Assembly (NCBI RefSeq): GCF_000488215.1
Contig: NZ_KI530712.1
Span: 872,881-936,880, forward strand
Reading direction: 5' to 3'
Source of the DNA: Acinetobacter nectaris CIP 110549
GTDB lineage: Bacteria > Pseudomonadota > Gammaproteobacteria > Pseudomonadales > Moraxellaceae
Length of the DNA: 64,000 bases
Shown here: in pieces, positions 1 through 9,006 of the stretch
Layout of the letters: the number at the start of each line of letters is the position of its first letter
Position numbering within the stretch: position 1 is the first letter of the stretch
Translations under genes and position numbers: made by a program
The notes under the pieces: generated by a model
Database searches by the model: none
What the model was told of the DNA's origin: nothing
The model's input: only the letters and a program-made list of their open reading frames with translations

Positions 1-240
1 TTGTGTTGCATCGCAGTAGCTTTTTAAACCAGACATTGGTAAATAAAGTTTTGCTTTATCTACATTTTTACCAACTTCTAAAGCGGCTGTCTTTACTGCA
101 TTAAATTGCGGAACAATACTTTCTTCGTTGTAATATAAGCCAATACTTAAATTAACTTTATTGTCACGCTCATCTTTTTGGAATTTTTCCATTAGTGTTA
201 AGATTGGGTCGCCTGCATACGGCTCAACATGCTGAAACAT
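1..240 (-). CDS. tyrB: Aromatic amino acid / aspartate aminotransferase, N-terminal part (truncated by the window edge)
   Basis: The minus strand opens with ATG at 238-240 and reads without a stop to the window edge, giving 80 residues that begin MFQHVEPYAGDPILTLMEKF and include NLSIGLYYN. This is the N-terminus of class-I PLP aminotransferases of the AspC/TyrB group, where the GDPIL and NLxIGxY segments lie next to the substrate pocket. The enzyme would transfer amino groups between aromatic amino acids or aspartate and 2-oxoglutarate in the cytosol. The PLP lysine and most of the fold lie outside the window, so TyrB versus AspC specificity cannot be settled. It follows cueR on the same strand after about 130 bp and probably has its own promoter there. 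Confidence 0.8.
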   Translation of the reverse strand, partial: MFQHVEPYAGDPILTLMEKFQKDERDNKVNLSIGLYYNEESIVPQFNAVKTAALEVGKNVDKAKLYLPMSGLKSYCDATQ

Positions 241-365
241 AATTCACTCTGTCCACTCTATTGTTTCATCATTATATACATAGATTTATACTCAGGTGTG
301 CATAGATTTCACACAAACACAAAAAAATATGCCCGACTATAGTCTTATTGTTTTATGAATATAAA

Positions 366-382
366 GGTTCATTTACTGAACC
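366..382 (-). terminator. Small hairpin overlapping the cueR stop codon
   Basis: GGTTCA (366-371) and TGAACC (377-382) form a 6-bp stem with a 5-nt loop. Read on the minus strand it is followed by TTTAT. The stem includes the cueR stop codon (369-371). The T-tract is short, so this is a possible weak terminator of the copA-cueR transcript. Confidence 0.35.
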
Positions 383-782
383 AAATATTTTTCTCACCCT
401 GCTCTATTTTTTCTAAAATAGGACAGTCTGCATTTTCATTTCCTGAACAACATTCAGCAGTTTCTTTCAATACAGATACCATCGATTTTAGTTGCTCAAT
501 TTGAGTGTTCAATTGTGCAATATGCTTAGTTGCCAATGCCTTTACTTCTGCACTATGGCGGTCTTTATTGCGCCATAGCTGTAACAAGGCTTTCGTTTGC
601 TCTGTGGAAAAATTCAATGCTTTTGCATGTAATATAAACTGTAATGTCTGAACATCTGCCTGTTCATAAAAACGATAACCTGCATCTGTCCTTTTTACTT
701 TAGGTAAAAGCCCAATAGATTCATAGTAACGGATCATCTTATTAGACAATCCAGTTTTCTTTGAAACTTCACCTATATTCAT
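369..782 (-). CDS. cueR: Copper-responsive MerR-family activator CueR
   Basis: 137 residues. The N-terminal winged helix-turn-helix (MNIGEVSKKTGLSNKMIRYY, residues 1-20, then ESIGLLP and GYRFY) is typical of the MerR family. A dimerisation helix runs over about residues 75-110. The C-terminal metal loop CCSGNENADCPIL has the two cysteines spaced as in CueR, where they bind Cu(I)/Ag(I)/Au(I) linearly. The gene lies 15 bp downstream of copA on the same strand, so it should be co-transcribed with the pump it controls. The two 19-bp-spacer promoters between copA and copZ are its likely targets. A different monovalent-metal MerR regulator is possible but unlikely given the neighbours. Confidence 0.9.
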   Translation of the reverse strand: MNIGEVSKKTGLSNKMIRYYESIGLLPKVKRTDAGYRFYEQADVQTLQFILHAKALNFSTEQTKALLQLWRNKDRHSAEVKALATKHIAQLNTQIEQLKSMVSVLKETAECCSGNENADCPILEKIEQGEKNIWFSK

Positions 783-797
783 CTATATATCTCTATT

Positions 798-3479
798 TCA
801 TATCGGATAACTAAAACGCTTTAAACGCAATGCATTTGTCAGTACAAATACTGAAGACAATCCCATTGCAAATGCTGAAATCATTGGCAATAACAATATA
901 TGATAAAAAGGATATAAAGCACCTGCTGCAATTGGAATTAATGCAATATTATAAATAAATGCCCAAAAAAGATTTTGTTGTATATTGCGAATTGTAGCTT
1001 TGCTTAACGCAATTGCCTGCGTCACAGTTTGCAAATTACCAGACATCAACACCACATCTGCGGACTCAATCGCAACATCTGTTCCCGTACCTACAGCTAA
1101 ACCAATATCTGCTGTTGCCAATGCAGGAGCATCATTAATACCATCGCCAACATAACCTACCTTTCCATAAGTTTGCTGCAATTTTTGAATAGCATCTACT
1201 TTGCCTTGTGGCAATACTTCTGCAATTACATCGTCAATTTTCAGTTTTTGTGCAATTGCACGTGCCGTTTTGTAGTTATCTCCACTAATCATCACCACTT
1301 TCAGCCCAAGCTCATGTAACGATTGAATTGCTCGATAAGTCGATGGCTTAATATCATCTGCAACCGCAACAATGGCAACCACCAAGTTTTCAATTGCAAT
1401 GTAAAAAGGCGTTTTTCCATCTTCAGCAAGCTGTTCAGCTTTAACTGCAAAAGGCTTTATATCTAAATCTAGTTTTTCCATAAAACGGTCTGCACCAATA
1501 TATACAGACTTTTCATTAACAACTGCTTGAATACCGTAGCCTGCAATTACGCGCACTTCAGATGAATTAAGCAATGGAATTTGCTGTGCCTTTGCATGGT
1601 TTACAATTGCCTCAGCAACAGGATGCTCCGAATATTGCTCGACGGATGCCATATATTGTAAGACATCATCTTTATTTTGGTGATCTATCGTATCTAAGTC
1701 TGTTAGTTTTGGCTTACCTTCTGTCAGTGTACCTGTTTTGTCAAAGGCAATGACCTTTGCTTCTTTGAGCGTTTGCAACGCCTCGCCTTTTCGAAATAAC
1801 ACACCCATTTCTGCACCACGACCTGTGCTCACCATAATAGATGTTGGTGTAGCCAAACCCATTGCACAAGGGCATGCGATAATAAGTACCGCAACTGCAT
1901 TCACAAGCGCAAAAGAAAATGCTGGGCTCGGTCCGAAAACTAACCATGCAATAAAGGTTAATGTTGCCAAGCCAATCACAACAGGTACAAACCACATAGT
2001 AACTTTATTCACAATACTCTGAATAGGTAACTTTGAGCTTTGTGCCTCTTCAACTAAACGAATAATTTGGGAAAGTACCGTATCGTTACCTGTTGCATTA
2101 ACTTGAATATGCAGAATACCTTGCTGATTTACAGTTCCTGCGACAACGTGACTGTCTTTGTCTTTTTTTACAGCGATTGGTTCACCTGTAATCATAGACT
2201 CATCTACAAAACTATGACCATCAATTACAAGACCATCAACTGCGATCTTTTCCCCAGCTTGAACAACCACAATCATGCCATTGTGTACATCTGAAATATC
2301 TACTTCTTTCAGTTGACCATTTTGTAAAATGCGGGCTGTTTTTGGCTGAATACCTATAAGACGCTCTATGGCCTGTGATGTTTTTCCTTTCGCTTTTGCC
2401 TCTAAGTAACGCCCTAATAAAATTAGCGTTACAATGACAGCCGCAGCTTCAAAGTAAACATTGATTGTATTTTGAGGTAATAAATTCGGTAGAAATGTAG
2501 CAATACAAGAAAAGCCATATGCAGCCAATGTACCTAACGCAACCAAAGAGTTCATGTCTGGCGCTAAACGCCATAAGGCAGGTAAACCTTTTTTATAGAA
2601 CCTTCTTCCAGGGAACACCAACACAACGGTTGTCAAAATAAATTGAATATACCAACTCAGTTGTTGCCCAATGTGGGTTAATACAAATTTATGAAAAGAC
2701 ATCGAAAGATGTGTGCCCATCTCCAGAATAAAAACAGGCAACGTACAAATGAATGCAATAAACAAATCCTGTTTAAATAGCTGTGCTTCTGCTTCTCTCT
2801 TTACAGTCAATGATTCATCTTTTTCATTATTTTTTATTTTAAGTTGGGCGTCATATCCTGCCTTTTCTACAATTTGAACCAATAATTTTGGTTCTATATG
2901 CTCATCTGTTTCAACAGAAGCCGACTCAGTTGCCAAATTTACAGAGACATTTTTTACCCCTTCCACCTTACGCAATGCTTTTTCTACTCGCCCTACGCAA
3001 GAGGCACATGTCATTCCTTGTATTTCCAAATCAAGCGTTTTATTCTTTTGATTAACCTGTGATGCTGTATAACCCGCTTTTTCTATTGCTTTAAGCAATA
3101 CTAAAGGTTGTAAATTTACACCTTCTATAACAGCTTTTTCTGTCGCTAAATTTACGGAAACTGCCTCTACACCCTGTTGTTTTTGCAATACTTTTTCAAC
3201 ACGTCCAACACAAGAGGCGCATGTCATTCCTTCAATATGAAGTATGACTTGCATCGTTTGTGGCATGATTGCTTCGTATCCCGCACGCTCAATAATTGAA
3301 ACTATTTTTTCTTTATTTAAATCCCGCCCTAAAACTGCAACTTTCTCAGTTGCCAAGTTCACATTTACATCTTGTATATTTTCTTGCTTATGAAGGACTT
3401 TTTCTACTCGCCCGACACAAGACGCACATGTCATACCATGTACTGTAAACTCTAATCGTTCATATTCTTGAGCGCTCAT
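798..3479 (-). CDS. copA: Cu(I)-exporting P1B-type ATPase CopA with three heavy-metal-associated domains
   Basis: 893 residues. Three N-terminal HMA domains each carry GMTCASCVGRVEK (about residues 14-26, 84-96 and 155-167), followed by membrane segments. The P1B-1 signature CPC is in IIACPCAMGLATPTS (about residue 535). The phosphorylation loop is DKTGTLTEG (about 580), the HP motif is SEHPV (about 619) and the hinge is GDGINDAPAL (about 778). It pumps Cu(I) out of the cytosol across the inner membrane at the cost of ATP. Three HMA domains is one or two more than many bacterial CopA proteins. It is first in a copA-cueR operon, divergent from copZ, and is probably induced by copper through CueR. 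Confidence 0.96.
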   Translation of the reverse strand: MSAQEYERLEFTVHGMTCASCVGRVEKVLHKQENIQDVNVNLATEKVAVLGRDLNKEKIVSIIERAGYEAIMPQTMQVILHIEGMTCASCVGRVEKVLQKQQGVEAVSVNLATEKAVIEGVNLQPLVLLKAIEKAGYTASQVNQKNKTLDLEIQGMTCASCVGRVEKALRKVEGVKNVSVNLATESASVETDEHIEPKLLVQIVEKAGYDAQLKIKNNEKDESLTVKREAEAQLFKQDLFIAFICTLPVFILEMGTHLSMSFHKFVLTHIGQQLSWYIQFILTTVVLVFPGRRFYKKGLPALWRLAPDMNSLVALGTLAAYGFSCIATFLPNLLPQNTINVYFEAAAVIVTLILLGRYLEAKAKGKTSQAIERLIGIQPKTARILQNGQLKEVDISDVHNGMIVVVQAGEKIAVDGLVIDGHSFVDESMITGEPIAVKKDKDSHVVAGTVNQQGILHIQVNATGNDTVLSQIIRLVEEAQSSKLPIQSIVNKVTMWFVPVVIGLATLTFIAWLVFGPSPAFSFALVNAVAVLIIACPCAMGLATPTSIMVSTGRGAEMGVLFRKGEALQTLKEAKVIAFDKTGTLTEGKPKLTDLDTIDHQNKDDVLQYMASVEQYSEHPVAEAIVNHAKAQQIPLLNSSEVRVIAGYGIQAVVNEKSVYIGADRFMEKLDLDIKPFAVKAEQLAEDGKTPFYIAIENLVVAIVAVADDIKPSTYRAIQSLHELGLKVVMISGDNYKTARAIAQKLKIDDVIAEVLPQGKVDAIQKLQQTYGKVGYVGDGINDAPALATADIGLAVGTGTDVAIESADVVLMSGNLQTVTQAIALSKATIRNIQQNLFWAFIYNIALIPIAAGALYPFYHILLLPMISAFAMGLSSVFVLTNALRLKRFSYPI

Positions 3480-3515
3480 ATACGCCTCTATGCCTTTCTT
3501 TAGTCATTACATGTA

Positions 3516-3546
3516 AGTTTAAACCTTTACATCATGTTAAGGTCAA
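3516..3546 (-). promoter_or_regulatory. copA promoter of MerR/CueR type (19-bp spacer)
   Basis: On the minus strand, -35 TTGACC (complement of 3541-3546) and -10 TAAACT (complement of 3516-3521) are separated by 19 bp. The long spacer is the hallmark of MerR-family targets. The spacer region holds a 21-bp dyad at 3523-3543, ACCTTA-N9-AAAGGT, with one mismatch, matching the ACCTT/AAGGT half-sites known for CueR. Confidence 0.8.
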
Positions 3547-3548
3547 GC

Positions 3549-3579
3549 TTGACCTTATCCCTATGGTAAGGTTTAGACT
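3549..3579 (+). promoter_or_regulatory. copZ promoter of MerR/CueR type (19-bp spacer)
   Basis: -35 TTGACC (3549-3554) and -10 TAGACT (3574-3579) are separated by 19 bp. A perfect dyad ACCTTA-N9-TAAGGT lies at 3552-3572. The two divergent -35 boxes sit inside one perfect 18-bp palindrome, AAGGTCAAGCTTGACCTT (3539-3556). Same family of site as the copA promoter and better conserved. Confidence 0.82.
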
Positions 3580-3611
3580 CATACAACATAACCAACCTAA
3601 AGGTGCTTAAA

Positions 3612-3806
3612 ATGCAATTTGAAATTCCGAATATGACGTGTGGTGGCTGTGCTCGTGGTGTAACAGCAATTATTAAAGACCTTGATGAAAATGCTGAAGT
3701 AGATATCAATTTAGAAAAAAAACTTGTTACAGTAAACACTCATGAAACTGAAGAAAATGTAAAAGCAGCATTAACAGAAGATGGCTTCCCTCCAATTACA
3801 AAATAA
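3612..3806 (+). CDS. copZ: Copper chaperone CopZ (single HMA domain)
   Basis: 64 residues forming one ferredoxin-like HMA domain. The metal motif MTCGGC is at residues 7-12, followed by an aspartate/glutamate-rich second half. It binds Cu(I) in the cytosol and hands it to CopA or CueR. The ATG at 3612 is preferred over an in-frame GTG at 3603 because the likely Shine-Dalgarno AAAGGTG (3599-3605) overlaps that GTG and lies 6 nt before the ATG. The gene is divergent from copA and read from its own CueR-type promoter. A strong A/T-rich hairpin follows the stop. Confidence 0.92.
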   Translation: MQFEIPNMTCGGCARGVTAIIKDLDENAEVDINLEKKLVTVNTHETEENVKAALTEDGFPPITK

Positions 3807-3812
3807 TACAAT

Positions 3813-3849
3813 TCTACAGATAATAAATATATTTTATATTATCTGTAGA
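3813..3849 (+). terminator. Long perfect stem-loop after copZ
   Basis: TCTACAGATAATA (3813-3825) and its exact complement TATTATCTGTAGA (3837-3849) flank an 11-nt loop. The 13-bp perfect stem begins 7 bp after the copZ stop. It lacks a clean T-tract, so it may act as a terminator or as an mRNA 3' end stabiliser. Confidence 0.5.
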
Positions 3850-4073
3850 CCTTTCAATATTAATTCATTATTTATATCTATATAATAAAAATCATATTAT
3901 TTATAATAAGATTATTTAGTAACCAAAATTATTGAATAATTAATTATTTAAAATAAATCTTAAAAGTGAATAAAAAAAGTACTTAATGAAAATATAAATC
4001 TATTTTATGTTTTTTTAGTTAAATATTTTTTAAGGAATATTTAATAAAATAAATAATCTCTTAGGAGGGTTAT

Positions 4074-6482
4074 ATGGAAATAGAAACAACAAAGGGTAGT
4101 TCTGTCCCCGTTAAAATATTTGCAATTATTTTAACATTATTCGCTTTACCTCTACTGTTCGGCGGTATTTACCTCACTACACTTGGTGGCTCGTGGTATT
4201 ACTTAATTTCAGGATTGGTACTTGTGCTTTCAGGCATACTACTTTTCAAAAACAAACTCATCGGCGCAAAGATTTTTGGCGCTTTCTTTATTGCAACTAT
4301 TATTTGGACAATCTACGAAACAGGTTCGCGTTTTTGGGGATGGATTCCTCGACTCGCGATTTTCGCTGTCTTCGCTTTTTTTCTTACATTATTACTGCCC
4401 AAAATCGGTCATGGCGTAAGCAAAAAAATATCTCGTATTCTTACAGGTATTATTGTTATTTGCTTTGCAATTGCACTTGCATGTGCATTTGTACCACATT
4501 ATAGCTATAGTTCAGGTCAAGAAATCTCAGACCAACCATTGGTTAGCGGTGACGTAAGCAACGACCCTACACAATCAGATTCTGATTGGAAATACTACGG
4601 TCGTGATGCTGATGGCACACGTTATTCACCATTAAAACAAATTAATGCAGATAACGTTAAAAACCTACAACGTGCTTGGGTATATCACACAGGTGATTTA
4701 CCGCCTGCAGGTAAAAAAGATGTTTGGGCTGCTGAACATACACCAATTAAAGTCGGTAATGGCTTATATGTATGTAGTGCAACCAACAATGTAAGTCGTA
4801 TCGACCCTGCAACAGGCAAAGAGGTTTGGAAATTCAAATCGAATGTTGCTTATGACAGTATTCCGTATACTGCTGCTTGCCGTGGCTTAACTTACTATGA
4901 ATCTAAAGTCATTCCACGTGGTCAAGCTTGCCATACACGTATTGTGGTTGGCACATTAGACATGCGTTTAATTGCTTTAGATGCAGAAACGGGGCAACCA
5001 TGTGACAACTTTGGCGACCATGGTACAACTGACTTAAATAAAGGTCTTGGCTATACCGTACCAGGATTCGTTTCAGTAACTTCACCTGCTACGATTGTAG
5101 ACGATACAATCATTGTAAACCACGAAGTGCGTGATAACCAACGTCGTTGGGCACCATCTGGTGTTATTCGTGGCTACGATGCAGAAACTGGTAAATTCAA
5201 ATGGGCTTGGGACATGAAACGTCCGAATGACCATAGTGAACCAAAACCAGGACAAGAATATAGTCGTGGAACACCAAACTCTTGGGCACCAATGATCAGC
5301 GATGAGAAACTTGGTCTTGTTTACATTCCTATGGGTAACGCTGCTGCTGACCATTACACAGCAATGCGTAGTCCTGAAGAAGAAAAAGTAAATGCGGCAA
5401 TGGTTGCACTAGATGCAAAAACAGGTGACTTACGTTGGGCATTCCAAACTGTACATAAAGATGTATGGGATCAAGATTTAGGTTCTCAACCAACACTTAT
5501 CGACTATCCTGATGCAAATGGTAAGTCTGTGCCTGCAATGCTTGTGCCGACAAAACTTGGACAAACATTCTTATTAAACCGTGAAAATGGTAAACCACTC
5601 TCTCGCGTAGAAGAACGTCCTGTACCGACAACTGACGGCGTAAAAGATGATCCACGTTCGCCAACTCAACCATTCTCAGTTGATATTCCTCGTTTAGGTT
5701 TCCCAGATTTAAATGAAACAAAAATGTGGGGTATTTCACCAATTGATGAAATGATTTGTCGTATTAAATATCGTCAAGCAAACTATCAAGGTATGGATAC
5801 ACCTCCAAGTTTAGACAAACCTTTCATTATGTACCCAGGTAATAATGGCGGTAGCGATTGGGGTAGCTATTCTTATGACAGTAACCGCGGTGTAATTATT
5901 GCGAACTGGAATAATAACCCAATGTATGGTCAGCTTATTACACGTGCTCAAGCCAACAAAGATGGTTTAGAGTCGATGGATGCGAAAAACTATAAACCTG
6001 TTGGTGGTATTGGTCGTCCAATGGCAGATACTCCATATGGCGTAGAAATTAGTGCATTCTTTAGTCCTACAGGCATGTTATGTAGTGAACCACCATACGG
6101 TATGATCACTGCCATTGACCTACATACTAAGTCAATTTTATGGCAACATCCATTAGGCAGCGCCGAACGTAATGGTCCATTTAACTTACCAACGCATATG
6201 CCTATTAACATTGGTACACCAAATAATGGTGGTCCAATTACAACGGCTGGGAACATTATCTTTATTGCTGCAACAACTGACAATAAAATCCGTGCTTTAG
6301 ACCTTCGCACAGGTAAAGAGTTATGGAGTGATACACTTCCTGCTGGTGGACAAGCAACACCTATGACCTATTCAATTAATGGTGAACAGTATCTAGTTAT
6401 TATGGCTGGTGGTCACCACTTTATGCGAACTGGTGTAAGTGATGCACTTGTTGCATATAAACTTCCAAAAAATATGCAATAA
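4074..6482 (+). CDS. gcd: Membrane-bound PQQ-dependent glucose dehydrogenase
   Basis: 802 residues, the usual length for Acinetobacter membrane glucose dehydrogenase. About five hydrophobic segments occupy residues 15-150. A periplasmic PQQ beta-propeller follows, with DWKYYGRDADGTRYSPLKQI near its start and repeated W-docking motifs such as GKEVWKF, GKFKWAW, GDLRWAF and GKELWS. It oxidises aldoses such as glucose to the lactone in the periplasm and passes electrons to ubiquinone. A strong Shine-Dalgarno AGGAGGG (4063-4069) precedes the ATG. No pqq synthesis genes are in the window, so the cofactor must come from elsewhere. The 267 bp upstream is extremely A/T-rich and I could not fix a promoter. 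A bidirectional terminator follows. Confidence 0.96.
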   Translation: MEIETTKGSSVPVKIFAIILTLFALPLLFGGIYLTTLGGSWYYLISGLVLVLSGILLFKNKLIGAKIFGAFFIATIIWTIYETGSRFWGWIPRLAIFAVFAFFLTLLLPKIGHGVSKKISRILTGIIVICFAIALACAFVPHYSYSSGQEISDQPLVSGDVSNDPTQSDSDWKYYGRDADGTRYSPLKQINADNVKNLQRAWVYHTGDLPPAGKKDVWAAEHTPIKVGNGLYVCSATNNVSRIDPATGKEVWKFKSNVAYDSIPYTAACRGLTYYESKVIPRGQACHTRIVVGTLDMRLIALDAETGQPCDNFGDHGTTDLNKGLGYTVPGFVSVTSPATIVDDTIIVNHEVRDNQRRWAPSGVIRGYDAETGKFKWAWDMKRPNDHSEPKPGQEYSRGTPNSWAPMISDEKLGLVYIPMGNAAADHYTAMRSPEEEKVNAAMVALDAKTGDLRWAFQTVHKDVWDQDLGSQPTLIDYPDANGKSVPAMLVPTKLGQTFLLNRENGKPLSRVEERPVPTTDGVKDDPRSPTQPFSVDIPRLGFPDLNETKMWGISPIDEMICRIKYRQANYQGMDTPPSLDKPFIMYPGNNGGSDWGSYSYDSNRGVIIANWNNNPMYGQLITRAQANKDGLESMDAKNYKPVGGIGRPMADTPYGVEISAFFSPTGMLCSEPPYGMITAIDLHTKSILWQHPLGSAERNGPFNLPTHMPINIGTPNNGGPITTAGNIIFIAATTDNKIRALDLRTGKELWSDTLPAGGQATPMTYSINGEQYLVIMAGGHHFMRTGVSDALVAYKLPKNMQ

Positions 6483-6496
6483 CATCAGATAAAACA

Positions 6497-6525
6497 AAAA
6501 AGCCAGCATTTATGCTGGCTTTTTT
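6497..6525. terminator. Bidirectional terminator between gcd and the antiporter gene
   Basis: AGCCAGCA (6501-6508) pairs with TGCTGGCT (6513-6520) around TTTA. There is an A-run before and a T-run after, so it works in both directions for the convergent genes. Confidence 0.9.
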
Positions 6526-6539
6526 GTTTAAAAGTCACC

Positions 6540-8039
6540 TTAGAAATTATTTGGATTCTCTAACTTATTCACTTCACTCGCTTTATTTGGGTCATATACA
6601 GCAGCTACACCATCAGCATCAACAACATCAATATTTTGTTCAGGACTATAAATACTAATTGTTTCATTACCCTCAGTATCTTCACCCACAATATATTTTA
6701 CACCTGTGCGATTCATTTTATGGCATAGACGTTGATACCACCCTTTTAAACCTGTCGTTTCTTCATTTGGATTATGATAAAAAGCATTCATTACCGCAGG
6801 TAAGCCTAAACCACATACTAAACCTGACATCAATACACTAATAAACGTATAACCAATAAGAATACTACTGTATGGGCTGAGTGAAGGATGGTTTGCAACT
6901 GCAAGAATTAAGGCTAAAGAAATGCCACCACGTACGCCACCCCAGCTTAAAATGGTTAAACTGCCGTTATAGCTATTTTTTCTAAAGGCAGGAATGAAAG
7001 CAAAAGAGAGGAAGTTTGCTGCAAAACGTGAAATATGCAAGACAATAAAAGCAACCATACCACCTAAAATCATATCTACATTTAAATCTAGAATAAATAA
7101 CTCTAGACCGATTAAAGTAAATAAAAATGAGTTAATAATACCTTCAACAGTATGCCAAAAATGATTAATTTCTCTTGTTTCACTTTCGCCTAAAATCTCT
7201 TCCCATTTATTACCTACAATTAACCCACCAATAACACATGCAATTGGTGCTGATGCATGTGCAAACAAAGCGACCAAATAAGAACCACAAGCCAATAATG
7301 CTGTCGTTAAAATAAGAGACTCATGTTCATGCTTTCCACGCAATAAACGCAAAATGGCTGTACCAAATGCCCAACCAATTAAGACAGCCACAACAATTTC
7401 ATAAAGCAAAGTTTCTATTGTGCCGACTAATGTAAAATGATTGCCTTGAATTACATTGAGTAAAGTCATAAAAACGGCAATACACATGGCATCATTAAAT
7501 AATGACTCACCTTCTAACTTTACAATAAGATGATGTGGTGCTCTAACTGAGCTTAAAACACCCTTTACACCAATAGGGTCTGTTGCACCAAGTGCAGAAC
7601 CCAATAACAATAAAACCAATAATGGGACAGGACTACCAATAAGAAACTGGAATCCGTATAGCATCCCCCCAAAGAGTACAGCACAAAGCACTAAAGAAAT
7701 CGTTGCTAAAATACCAATTGGCTTCCAATGATTCCTCAAATCTGAAATTTTAAATTTAAGTGCAGAAGATGTTAAAATAAAGCAAATGACACCATTAATT
7801 AAAAAATCATAAAAATCAATATGTCGAACAGCATTTTCAATATTATGAATATTAATAGTAATAAACTGATTACCATTAAGTAAACTCGCCCCCCATTGCA
7901 AAATAAAAACCAACAATGCAGAAACAATAGGTACACCTATGGCTTGAGGAAAGCCTAATATACGTTTATTAAATATTGTTGTTGCAATAGATAATGCAAA
8001 AATTACAGCAAAAACCTGTAATATAAAATAACTTCCCAT
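6540..8039 (-). CDS. Na+/H+ antiporter of the CPA1 (NhaP-like) family
   Basis: 499 residues with about 12 predicted membrane segments. Family landmarks are LGATDPIGVKGVL, EGESLFNDAMCIAVF (the acidic ND site that carries the ion) and GGVRGGISLAL near the C-terminus. A soluble tail of roughly 80 residues follows, ending in an acidic stretch. It exchanges cytosolic Na+ or K+ for protons at the inner membrane, for pH and salt homeostasis. The substrate cation cannot be told from sequence. It is 45 bp downstream of the metallopeptidase gene on the same strand and shares a terminator with gcd. Confidence 0.88.
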   Translation of the reverse strand: MGSYFILQVFAVIFALSIATTIFNKRILGFPQAIGVPIVSALLVFILQWGASLLNGNQFITINIHNIENAVRHIDFYDFLINGVICFILTSSALKFKISDLRNHWKPIGILATISLVLCAVLFGGMLYGFQFLIGSPVPLLVLLLLGSALGATDPIGVKGVLSSVRAPHHLIVKLEGESLFNDAMCIAVFMTLLNVIQGNHFTLVGTIETLLYEIVVAVLIGWAFGTAILRLLRGKHEHESLILTTALLACGSYLVALFAHASAPIACVIGGLIVGNKWEEILGESETREINHFWHTVEGIINSFLFTLIGLELFILDLNVDMILGGMVAFIVLHISRFAANFLSFAFIPAFRKNSYNGSLTILSWGGVRGGISLALILAVANHPSLSPYSSILIGYTFISVLMSGLVCGLGLPAVMNAFYHNPNEETTGLKGWYQRLCHKMNRTGVKYIVGEDTEGNETISIYSPEQNIDVVDADGVAAVYDPNKASEVNKLENPNNF

Positions 8040-8084
8040 AAGTGTACCTTTTACTTAGAAGTAAGATAGCAATATAGCGTCTTC

Positions 8085-8984
8085 CTATATTGCTGAATTA
8101 AATGTATCGCAGTCATGGATATTGCCTGATTGAAAGCCCCTATCAAACCAGTGCATACGCTGTTGACTTGTTCCATGTGTAAAGCTGTCTGGGACAACTT
8201 GCCCAGTAGCACGCTTTTGCAAATAGTCATCCCCAATTTTCTCAGCAGCATCCATTGCTTGGTGAATATCACCCTCATCTAAGAACTTCACCCGATCATT
8301 TGTTCGTTTTGCCCAAACCCCTGCAAAACAATCTGCTTGTAATTCTTGTTTAACCGAAAGTTGATTCCCTACTTTCTCACTCGATTGACGGCGCAAGTTA
8401 TATACCTGATCAGATACACCTAATAAATTCTGCACATGATGCCCCACCTCATGCGCAATGACATAAGCCAGTGCAAAATCCCCTGCCTGATCTTTTCTTG
8501 AGAACTCGGTATTACCACTACTCCCCGTAATTCCCATTTTTGCTTTCATTTCTTGGAAAAAGGTTGTGTCCAAATAAATTTTTTGATCAGTTGGACAATA
8601 AAAAGGTCCCATTGCTGCACGGCCAGCACCACATGCTGTCTGTGTTGCACCGCTATATAAAACAAGTTTTGGGTCCGTATATTTCTTGCCATTCTCTTGA
8701 AAAATTTGCGTCCATGTTTTTTCAGTATCAGCTAAAACTGTAGATGCAAACTGCTTTGCTTCGGCCTGATCAACAGTTTGATGTTCTAGTGGTTTATTTG
8801 TAGGTTGTCCTTGTTGCTGAGTAACCTGTTTTGTAACCTGATAAGCTTGCTGAGGATTCACACCAAAAAATTTCCACGCAACAAATGCAACAACAATACC
8901 AAGGATACTAATACCACCTGCTTTTAGCCCGCCACCACGGCGGTCTTCAACATTGCTGCTTTCCTCTCGATCTTTCCAACGCAT
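8085..8984 (-). CDS. ypfJ: YpfJ-type neutral zinc metallopeptidase (membrane anchored)
   Basis: 299 residues. The start MRWKDREESSNVEDRRGGG is the charged N-terminus common in this family. A single hydrophobic anchor (about residues 22-42) is followed by the catalytic domain with zinc motif HEVGHH near residue 177 and a downstream ELQADCFAGVWA segment that probably supplies the third ligand. The family (PF04228) is predicted to be a periplasm-facing peptidase whose substrate is unknown. It sits between the DUF808 gene (22 bp upstream) and the antiporter gene (45 bp downstream), all on the minus strand and close enough to be one transcript. Confidence 0.87.
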   Translation of the reverse strand: MRWKDREESSNVEDRRGGGLKAGGISILGIVVAFVAWKFFGVNPQQAYQVTKQVTQQQGQPTNKPLEHQTVDQAEAKQFASTVLADTEKTWTQIFQENGKKYTDPKLVLYSGATQTACGAGRAAMGPFYCPTDQKIYLDTTFFQEMKAKMGITGSSGNTEFSRKDQAGDFALAYVIAHEVGHHVQNLLGVSDQVYNLRRQSSEKVGNQLSVKQELQADCFAGVWAKRTNDRVKFLDEGDIHQAMDAAEKIGDDYLQKRATGQVVPDSFTHGTSQQRMHWFDRGFQSGNIHDCDTFNSAI

Positions 8985-9006
8985 TGGTTTACCTTCTCTA
9001 TATCTA

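Noticed and set aside
289-317. CRP/Vfr-like site GTGTG-N9-CACAC upstream of tyrB
   Set aside because: The spacing is one base off the TGTGA-N6-TCACA consensus and the inner bases do not match.
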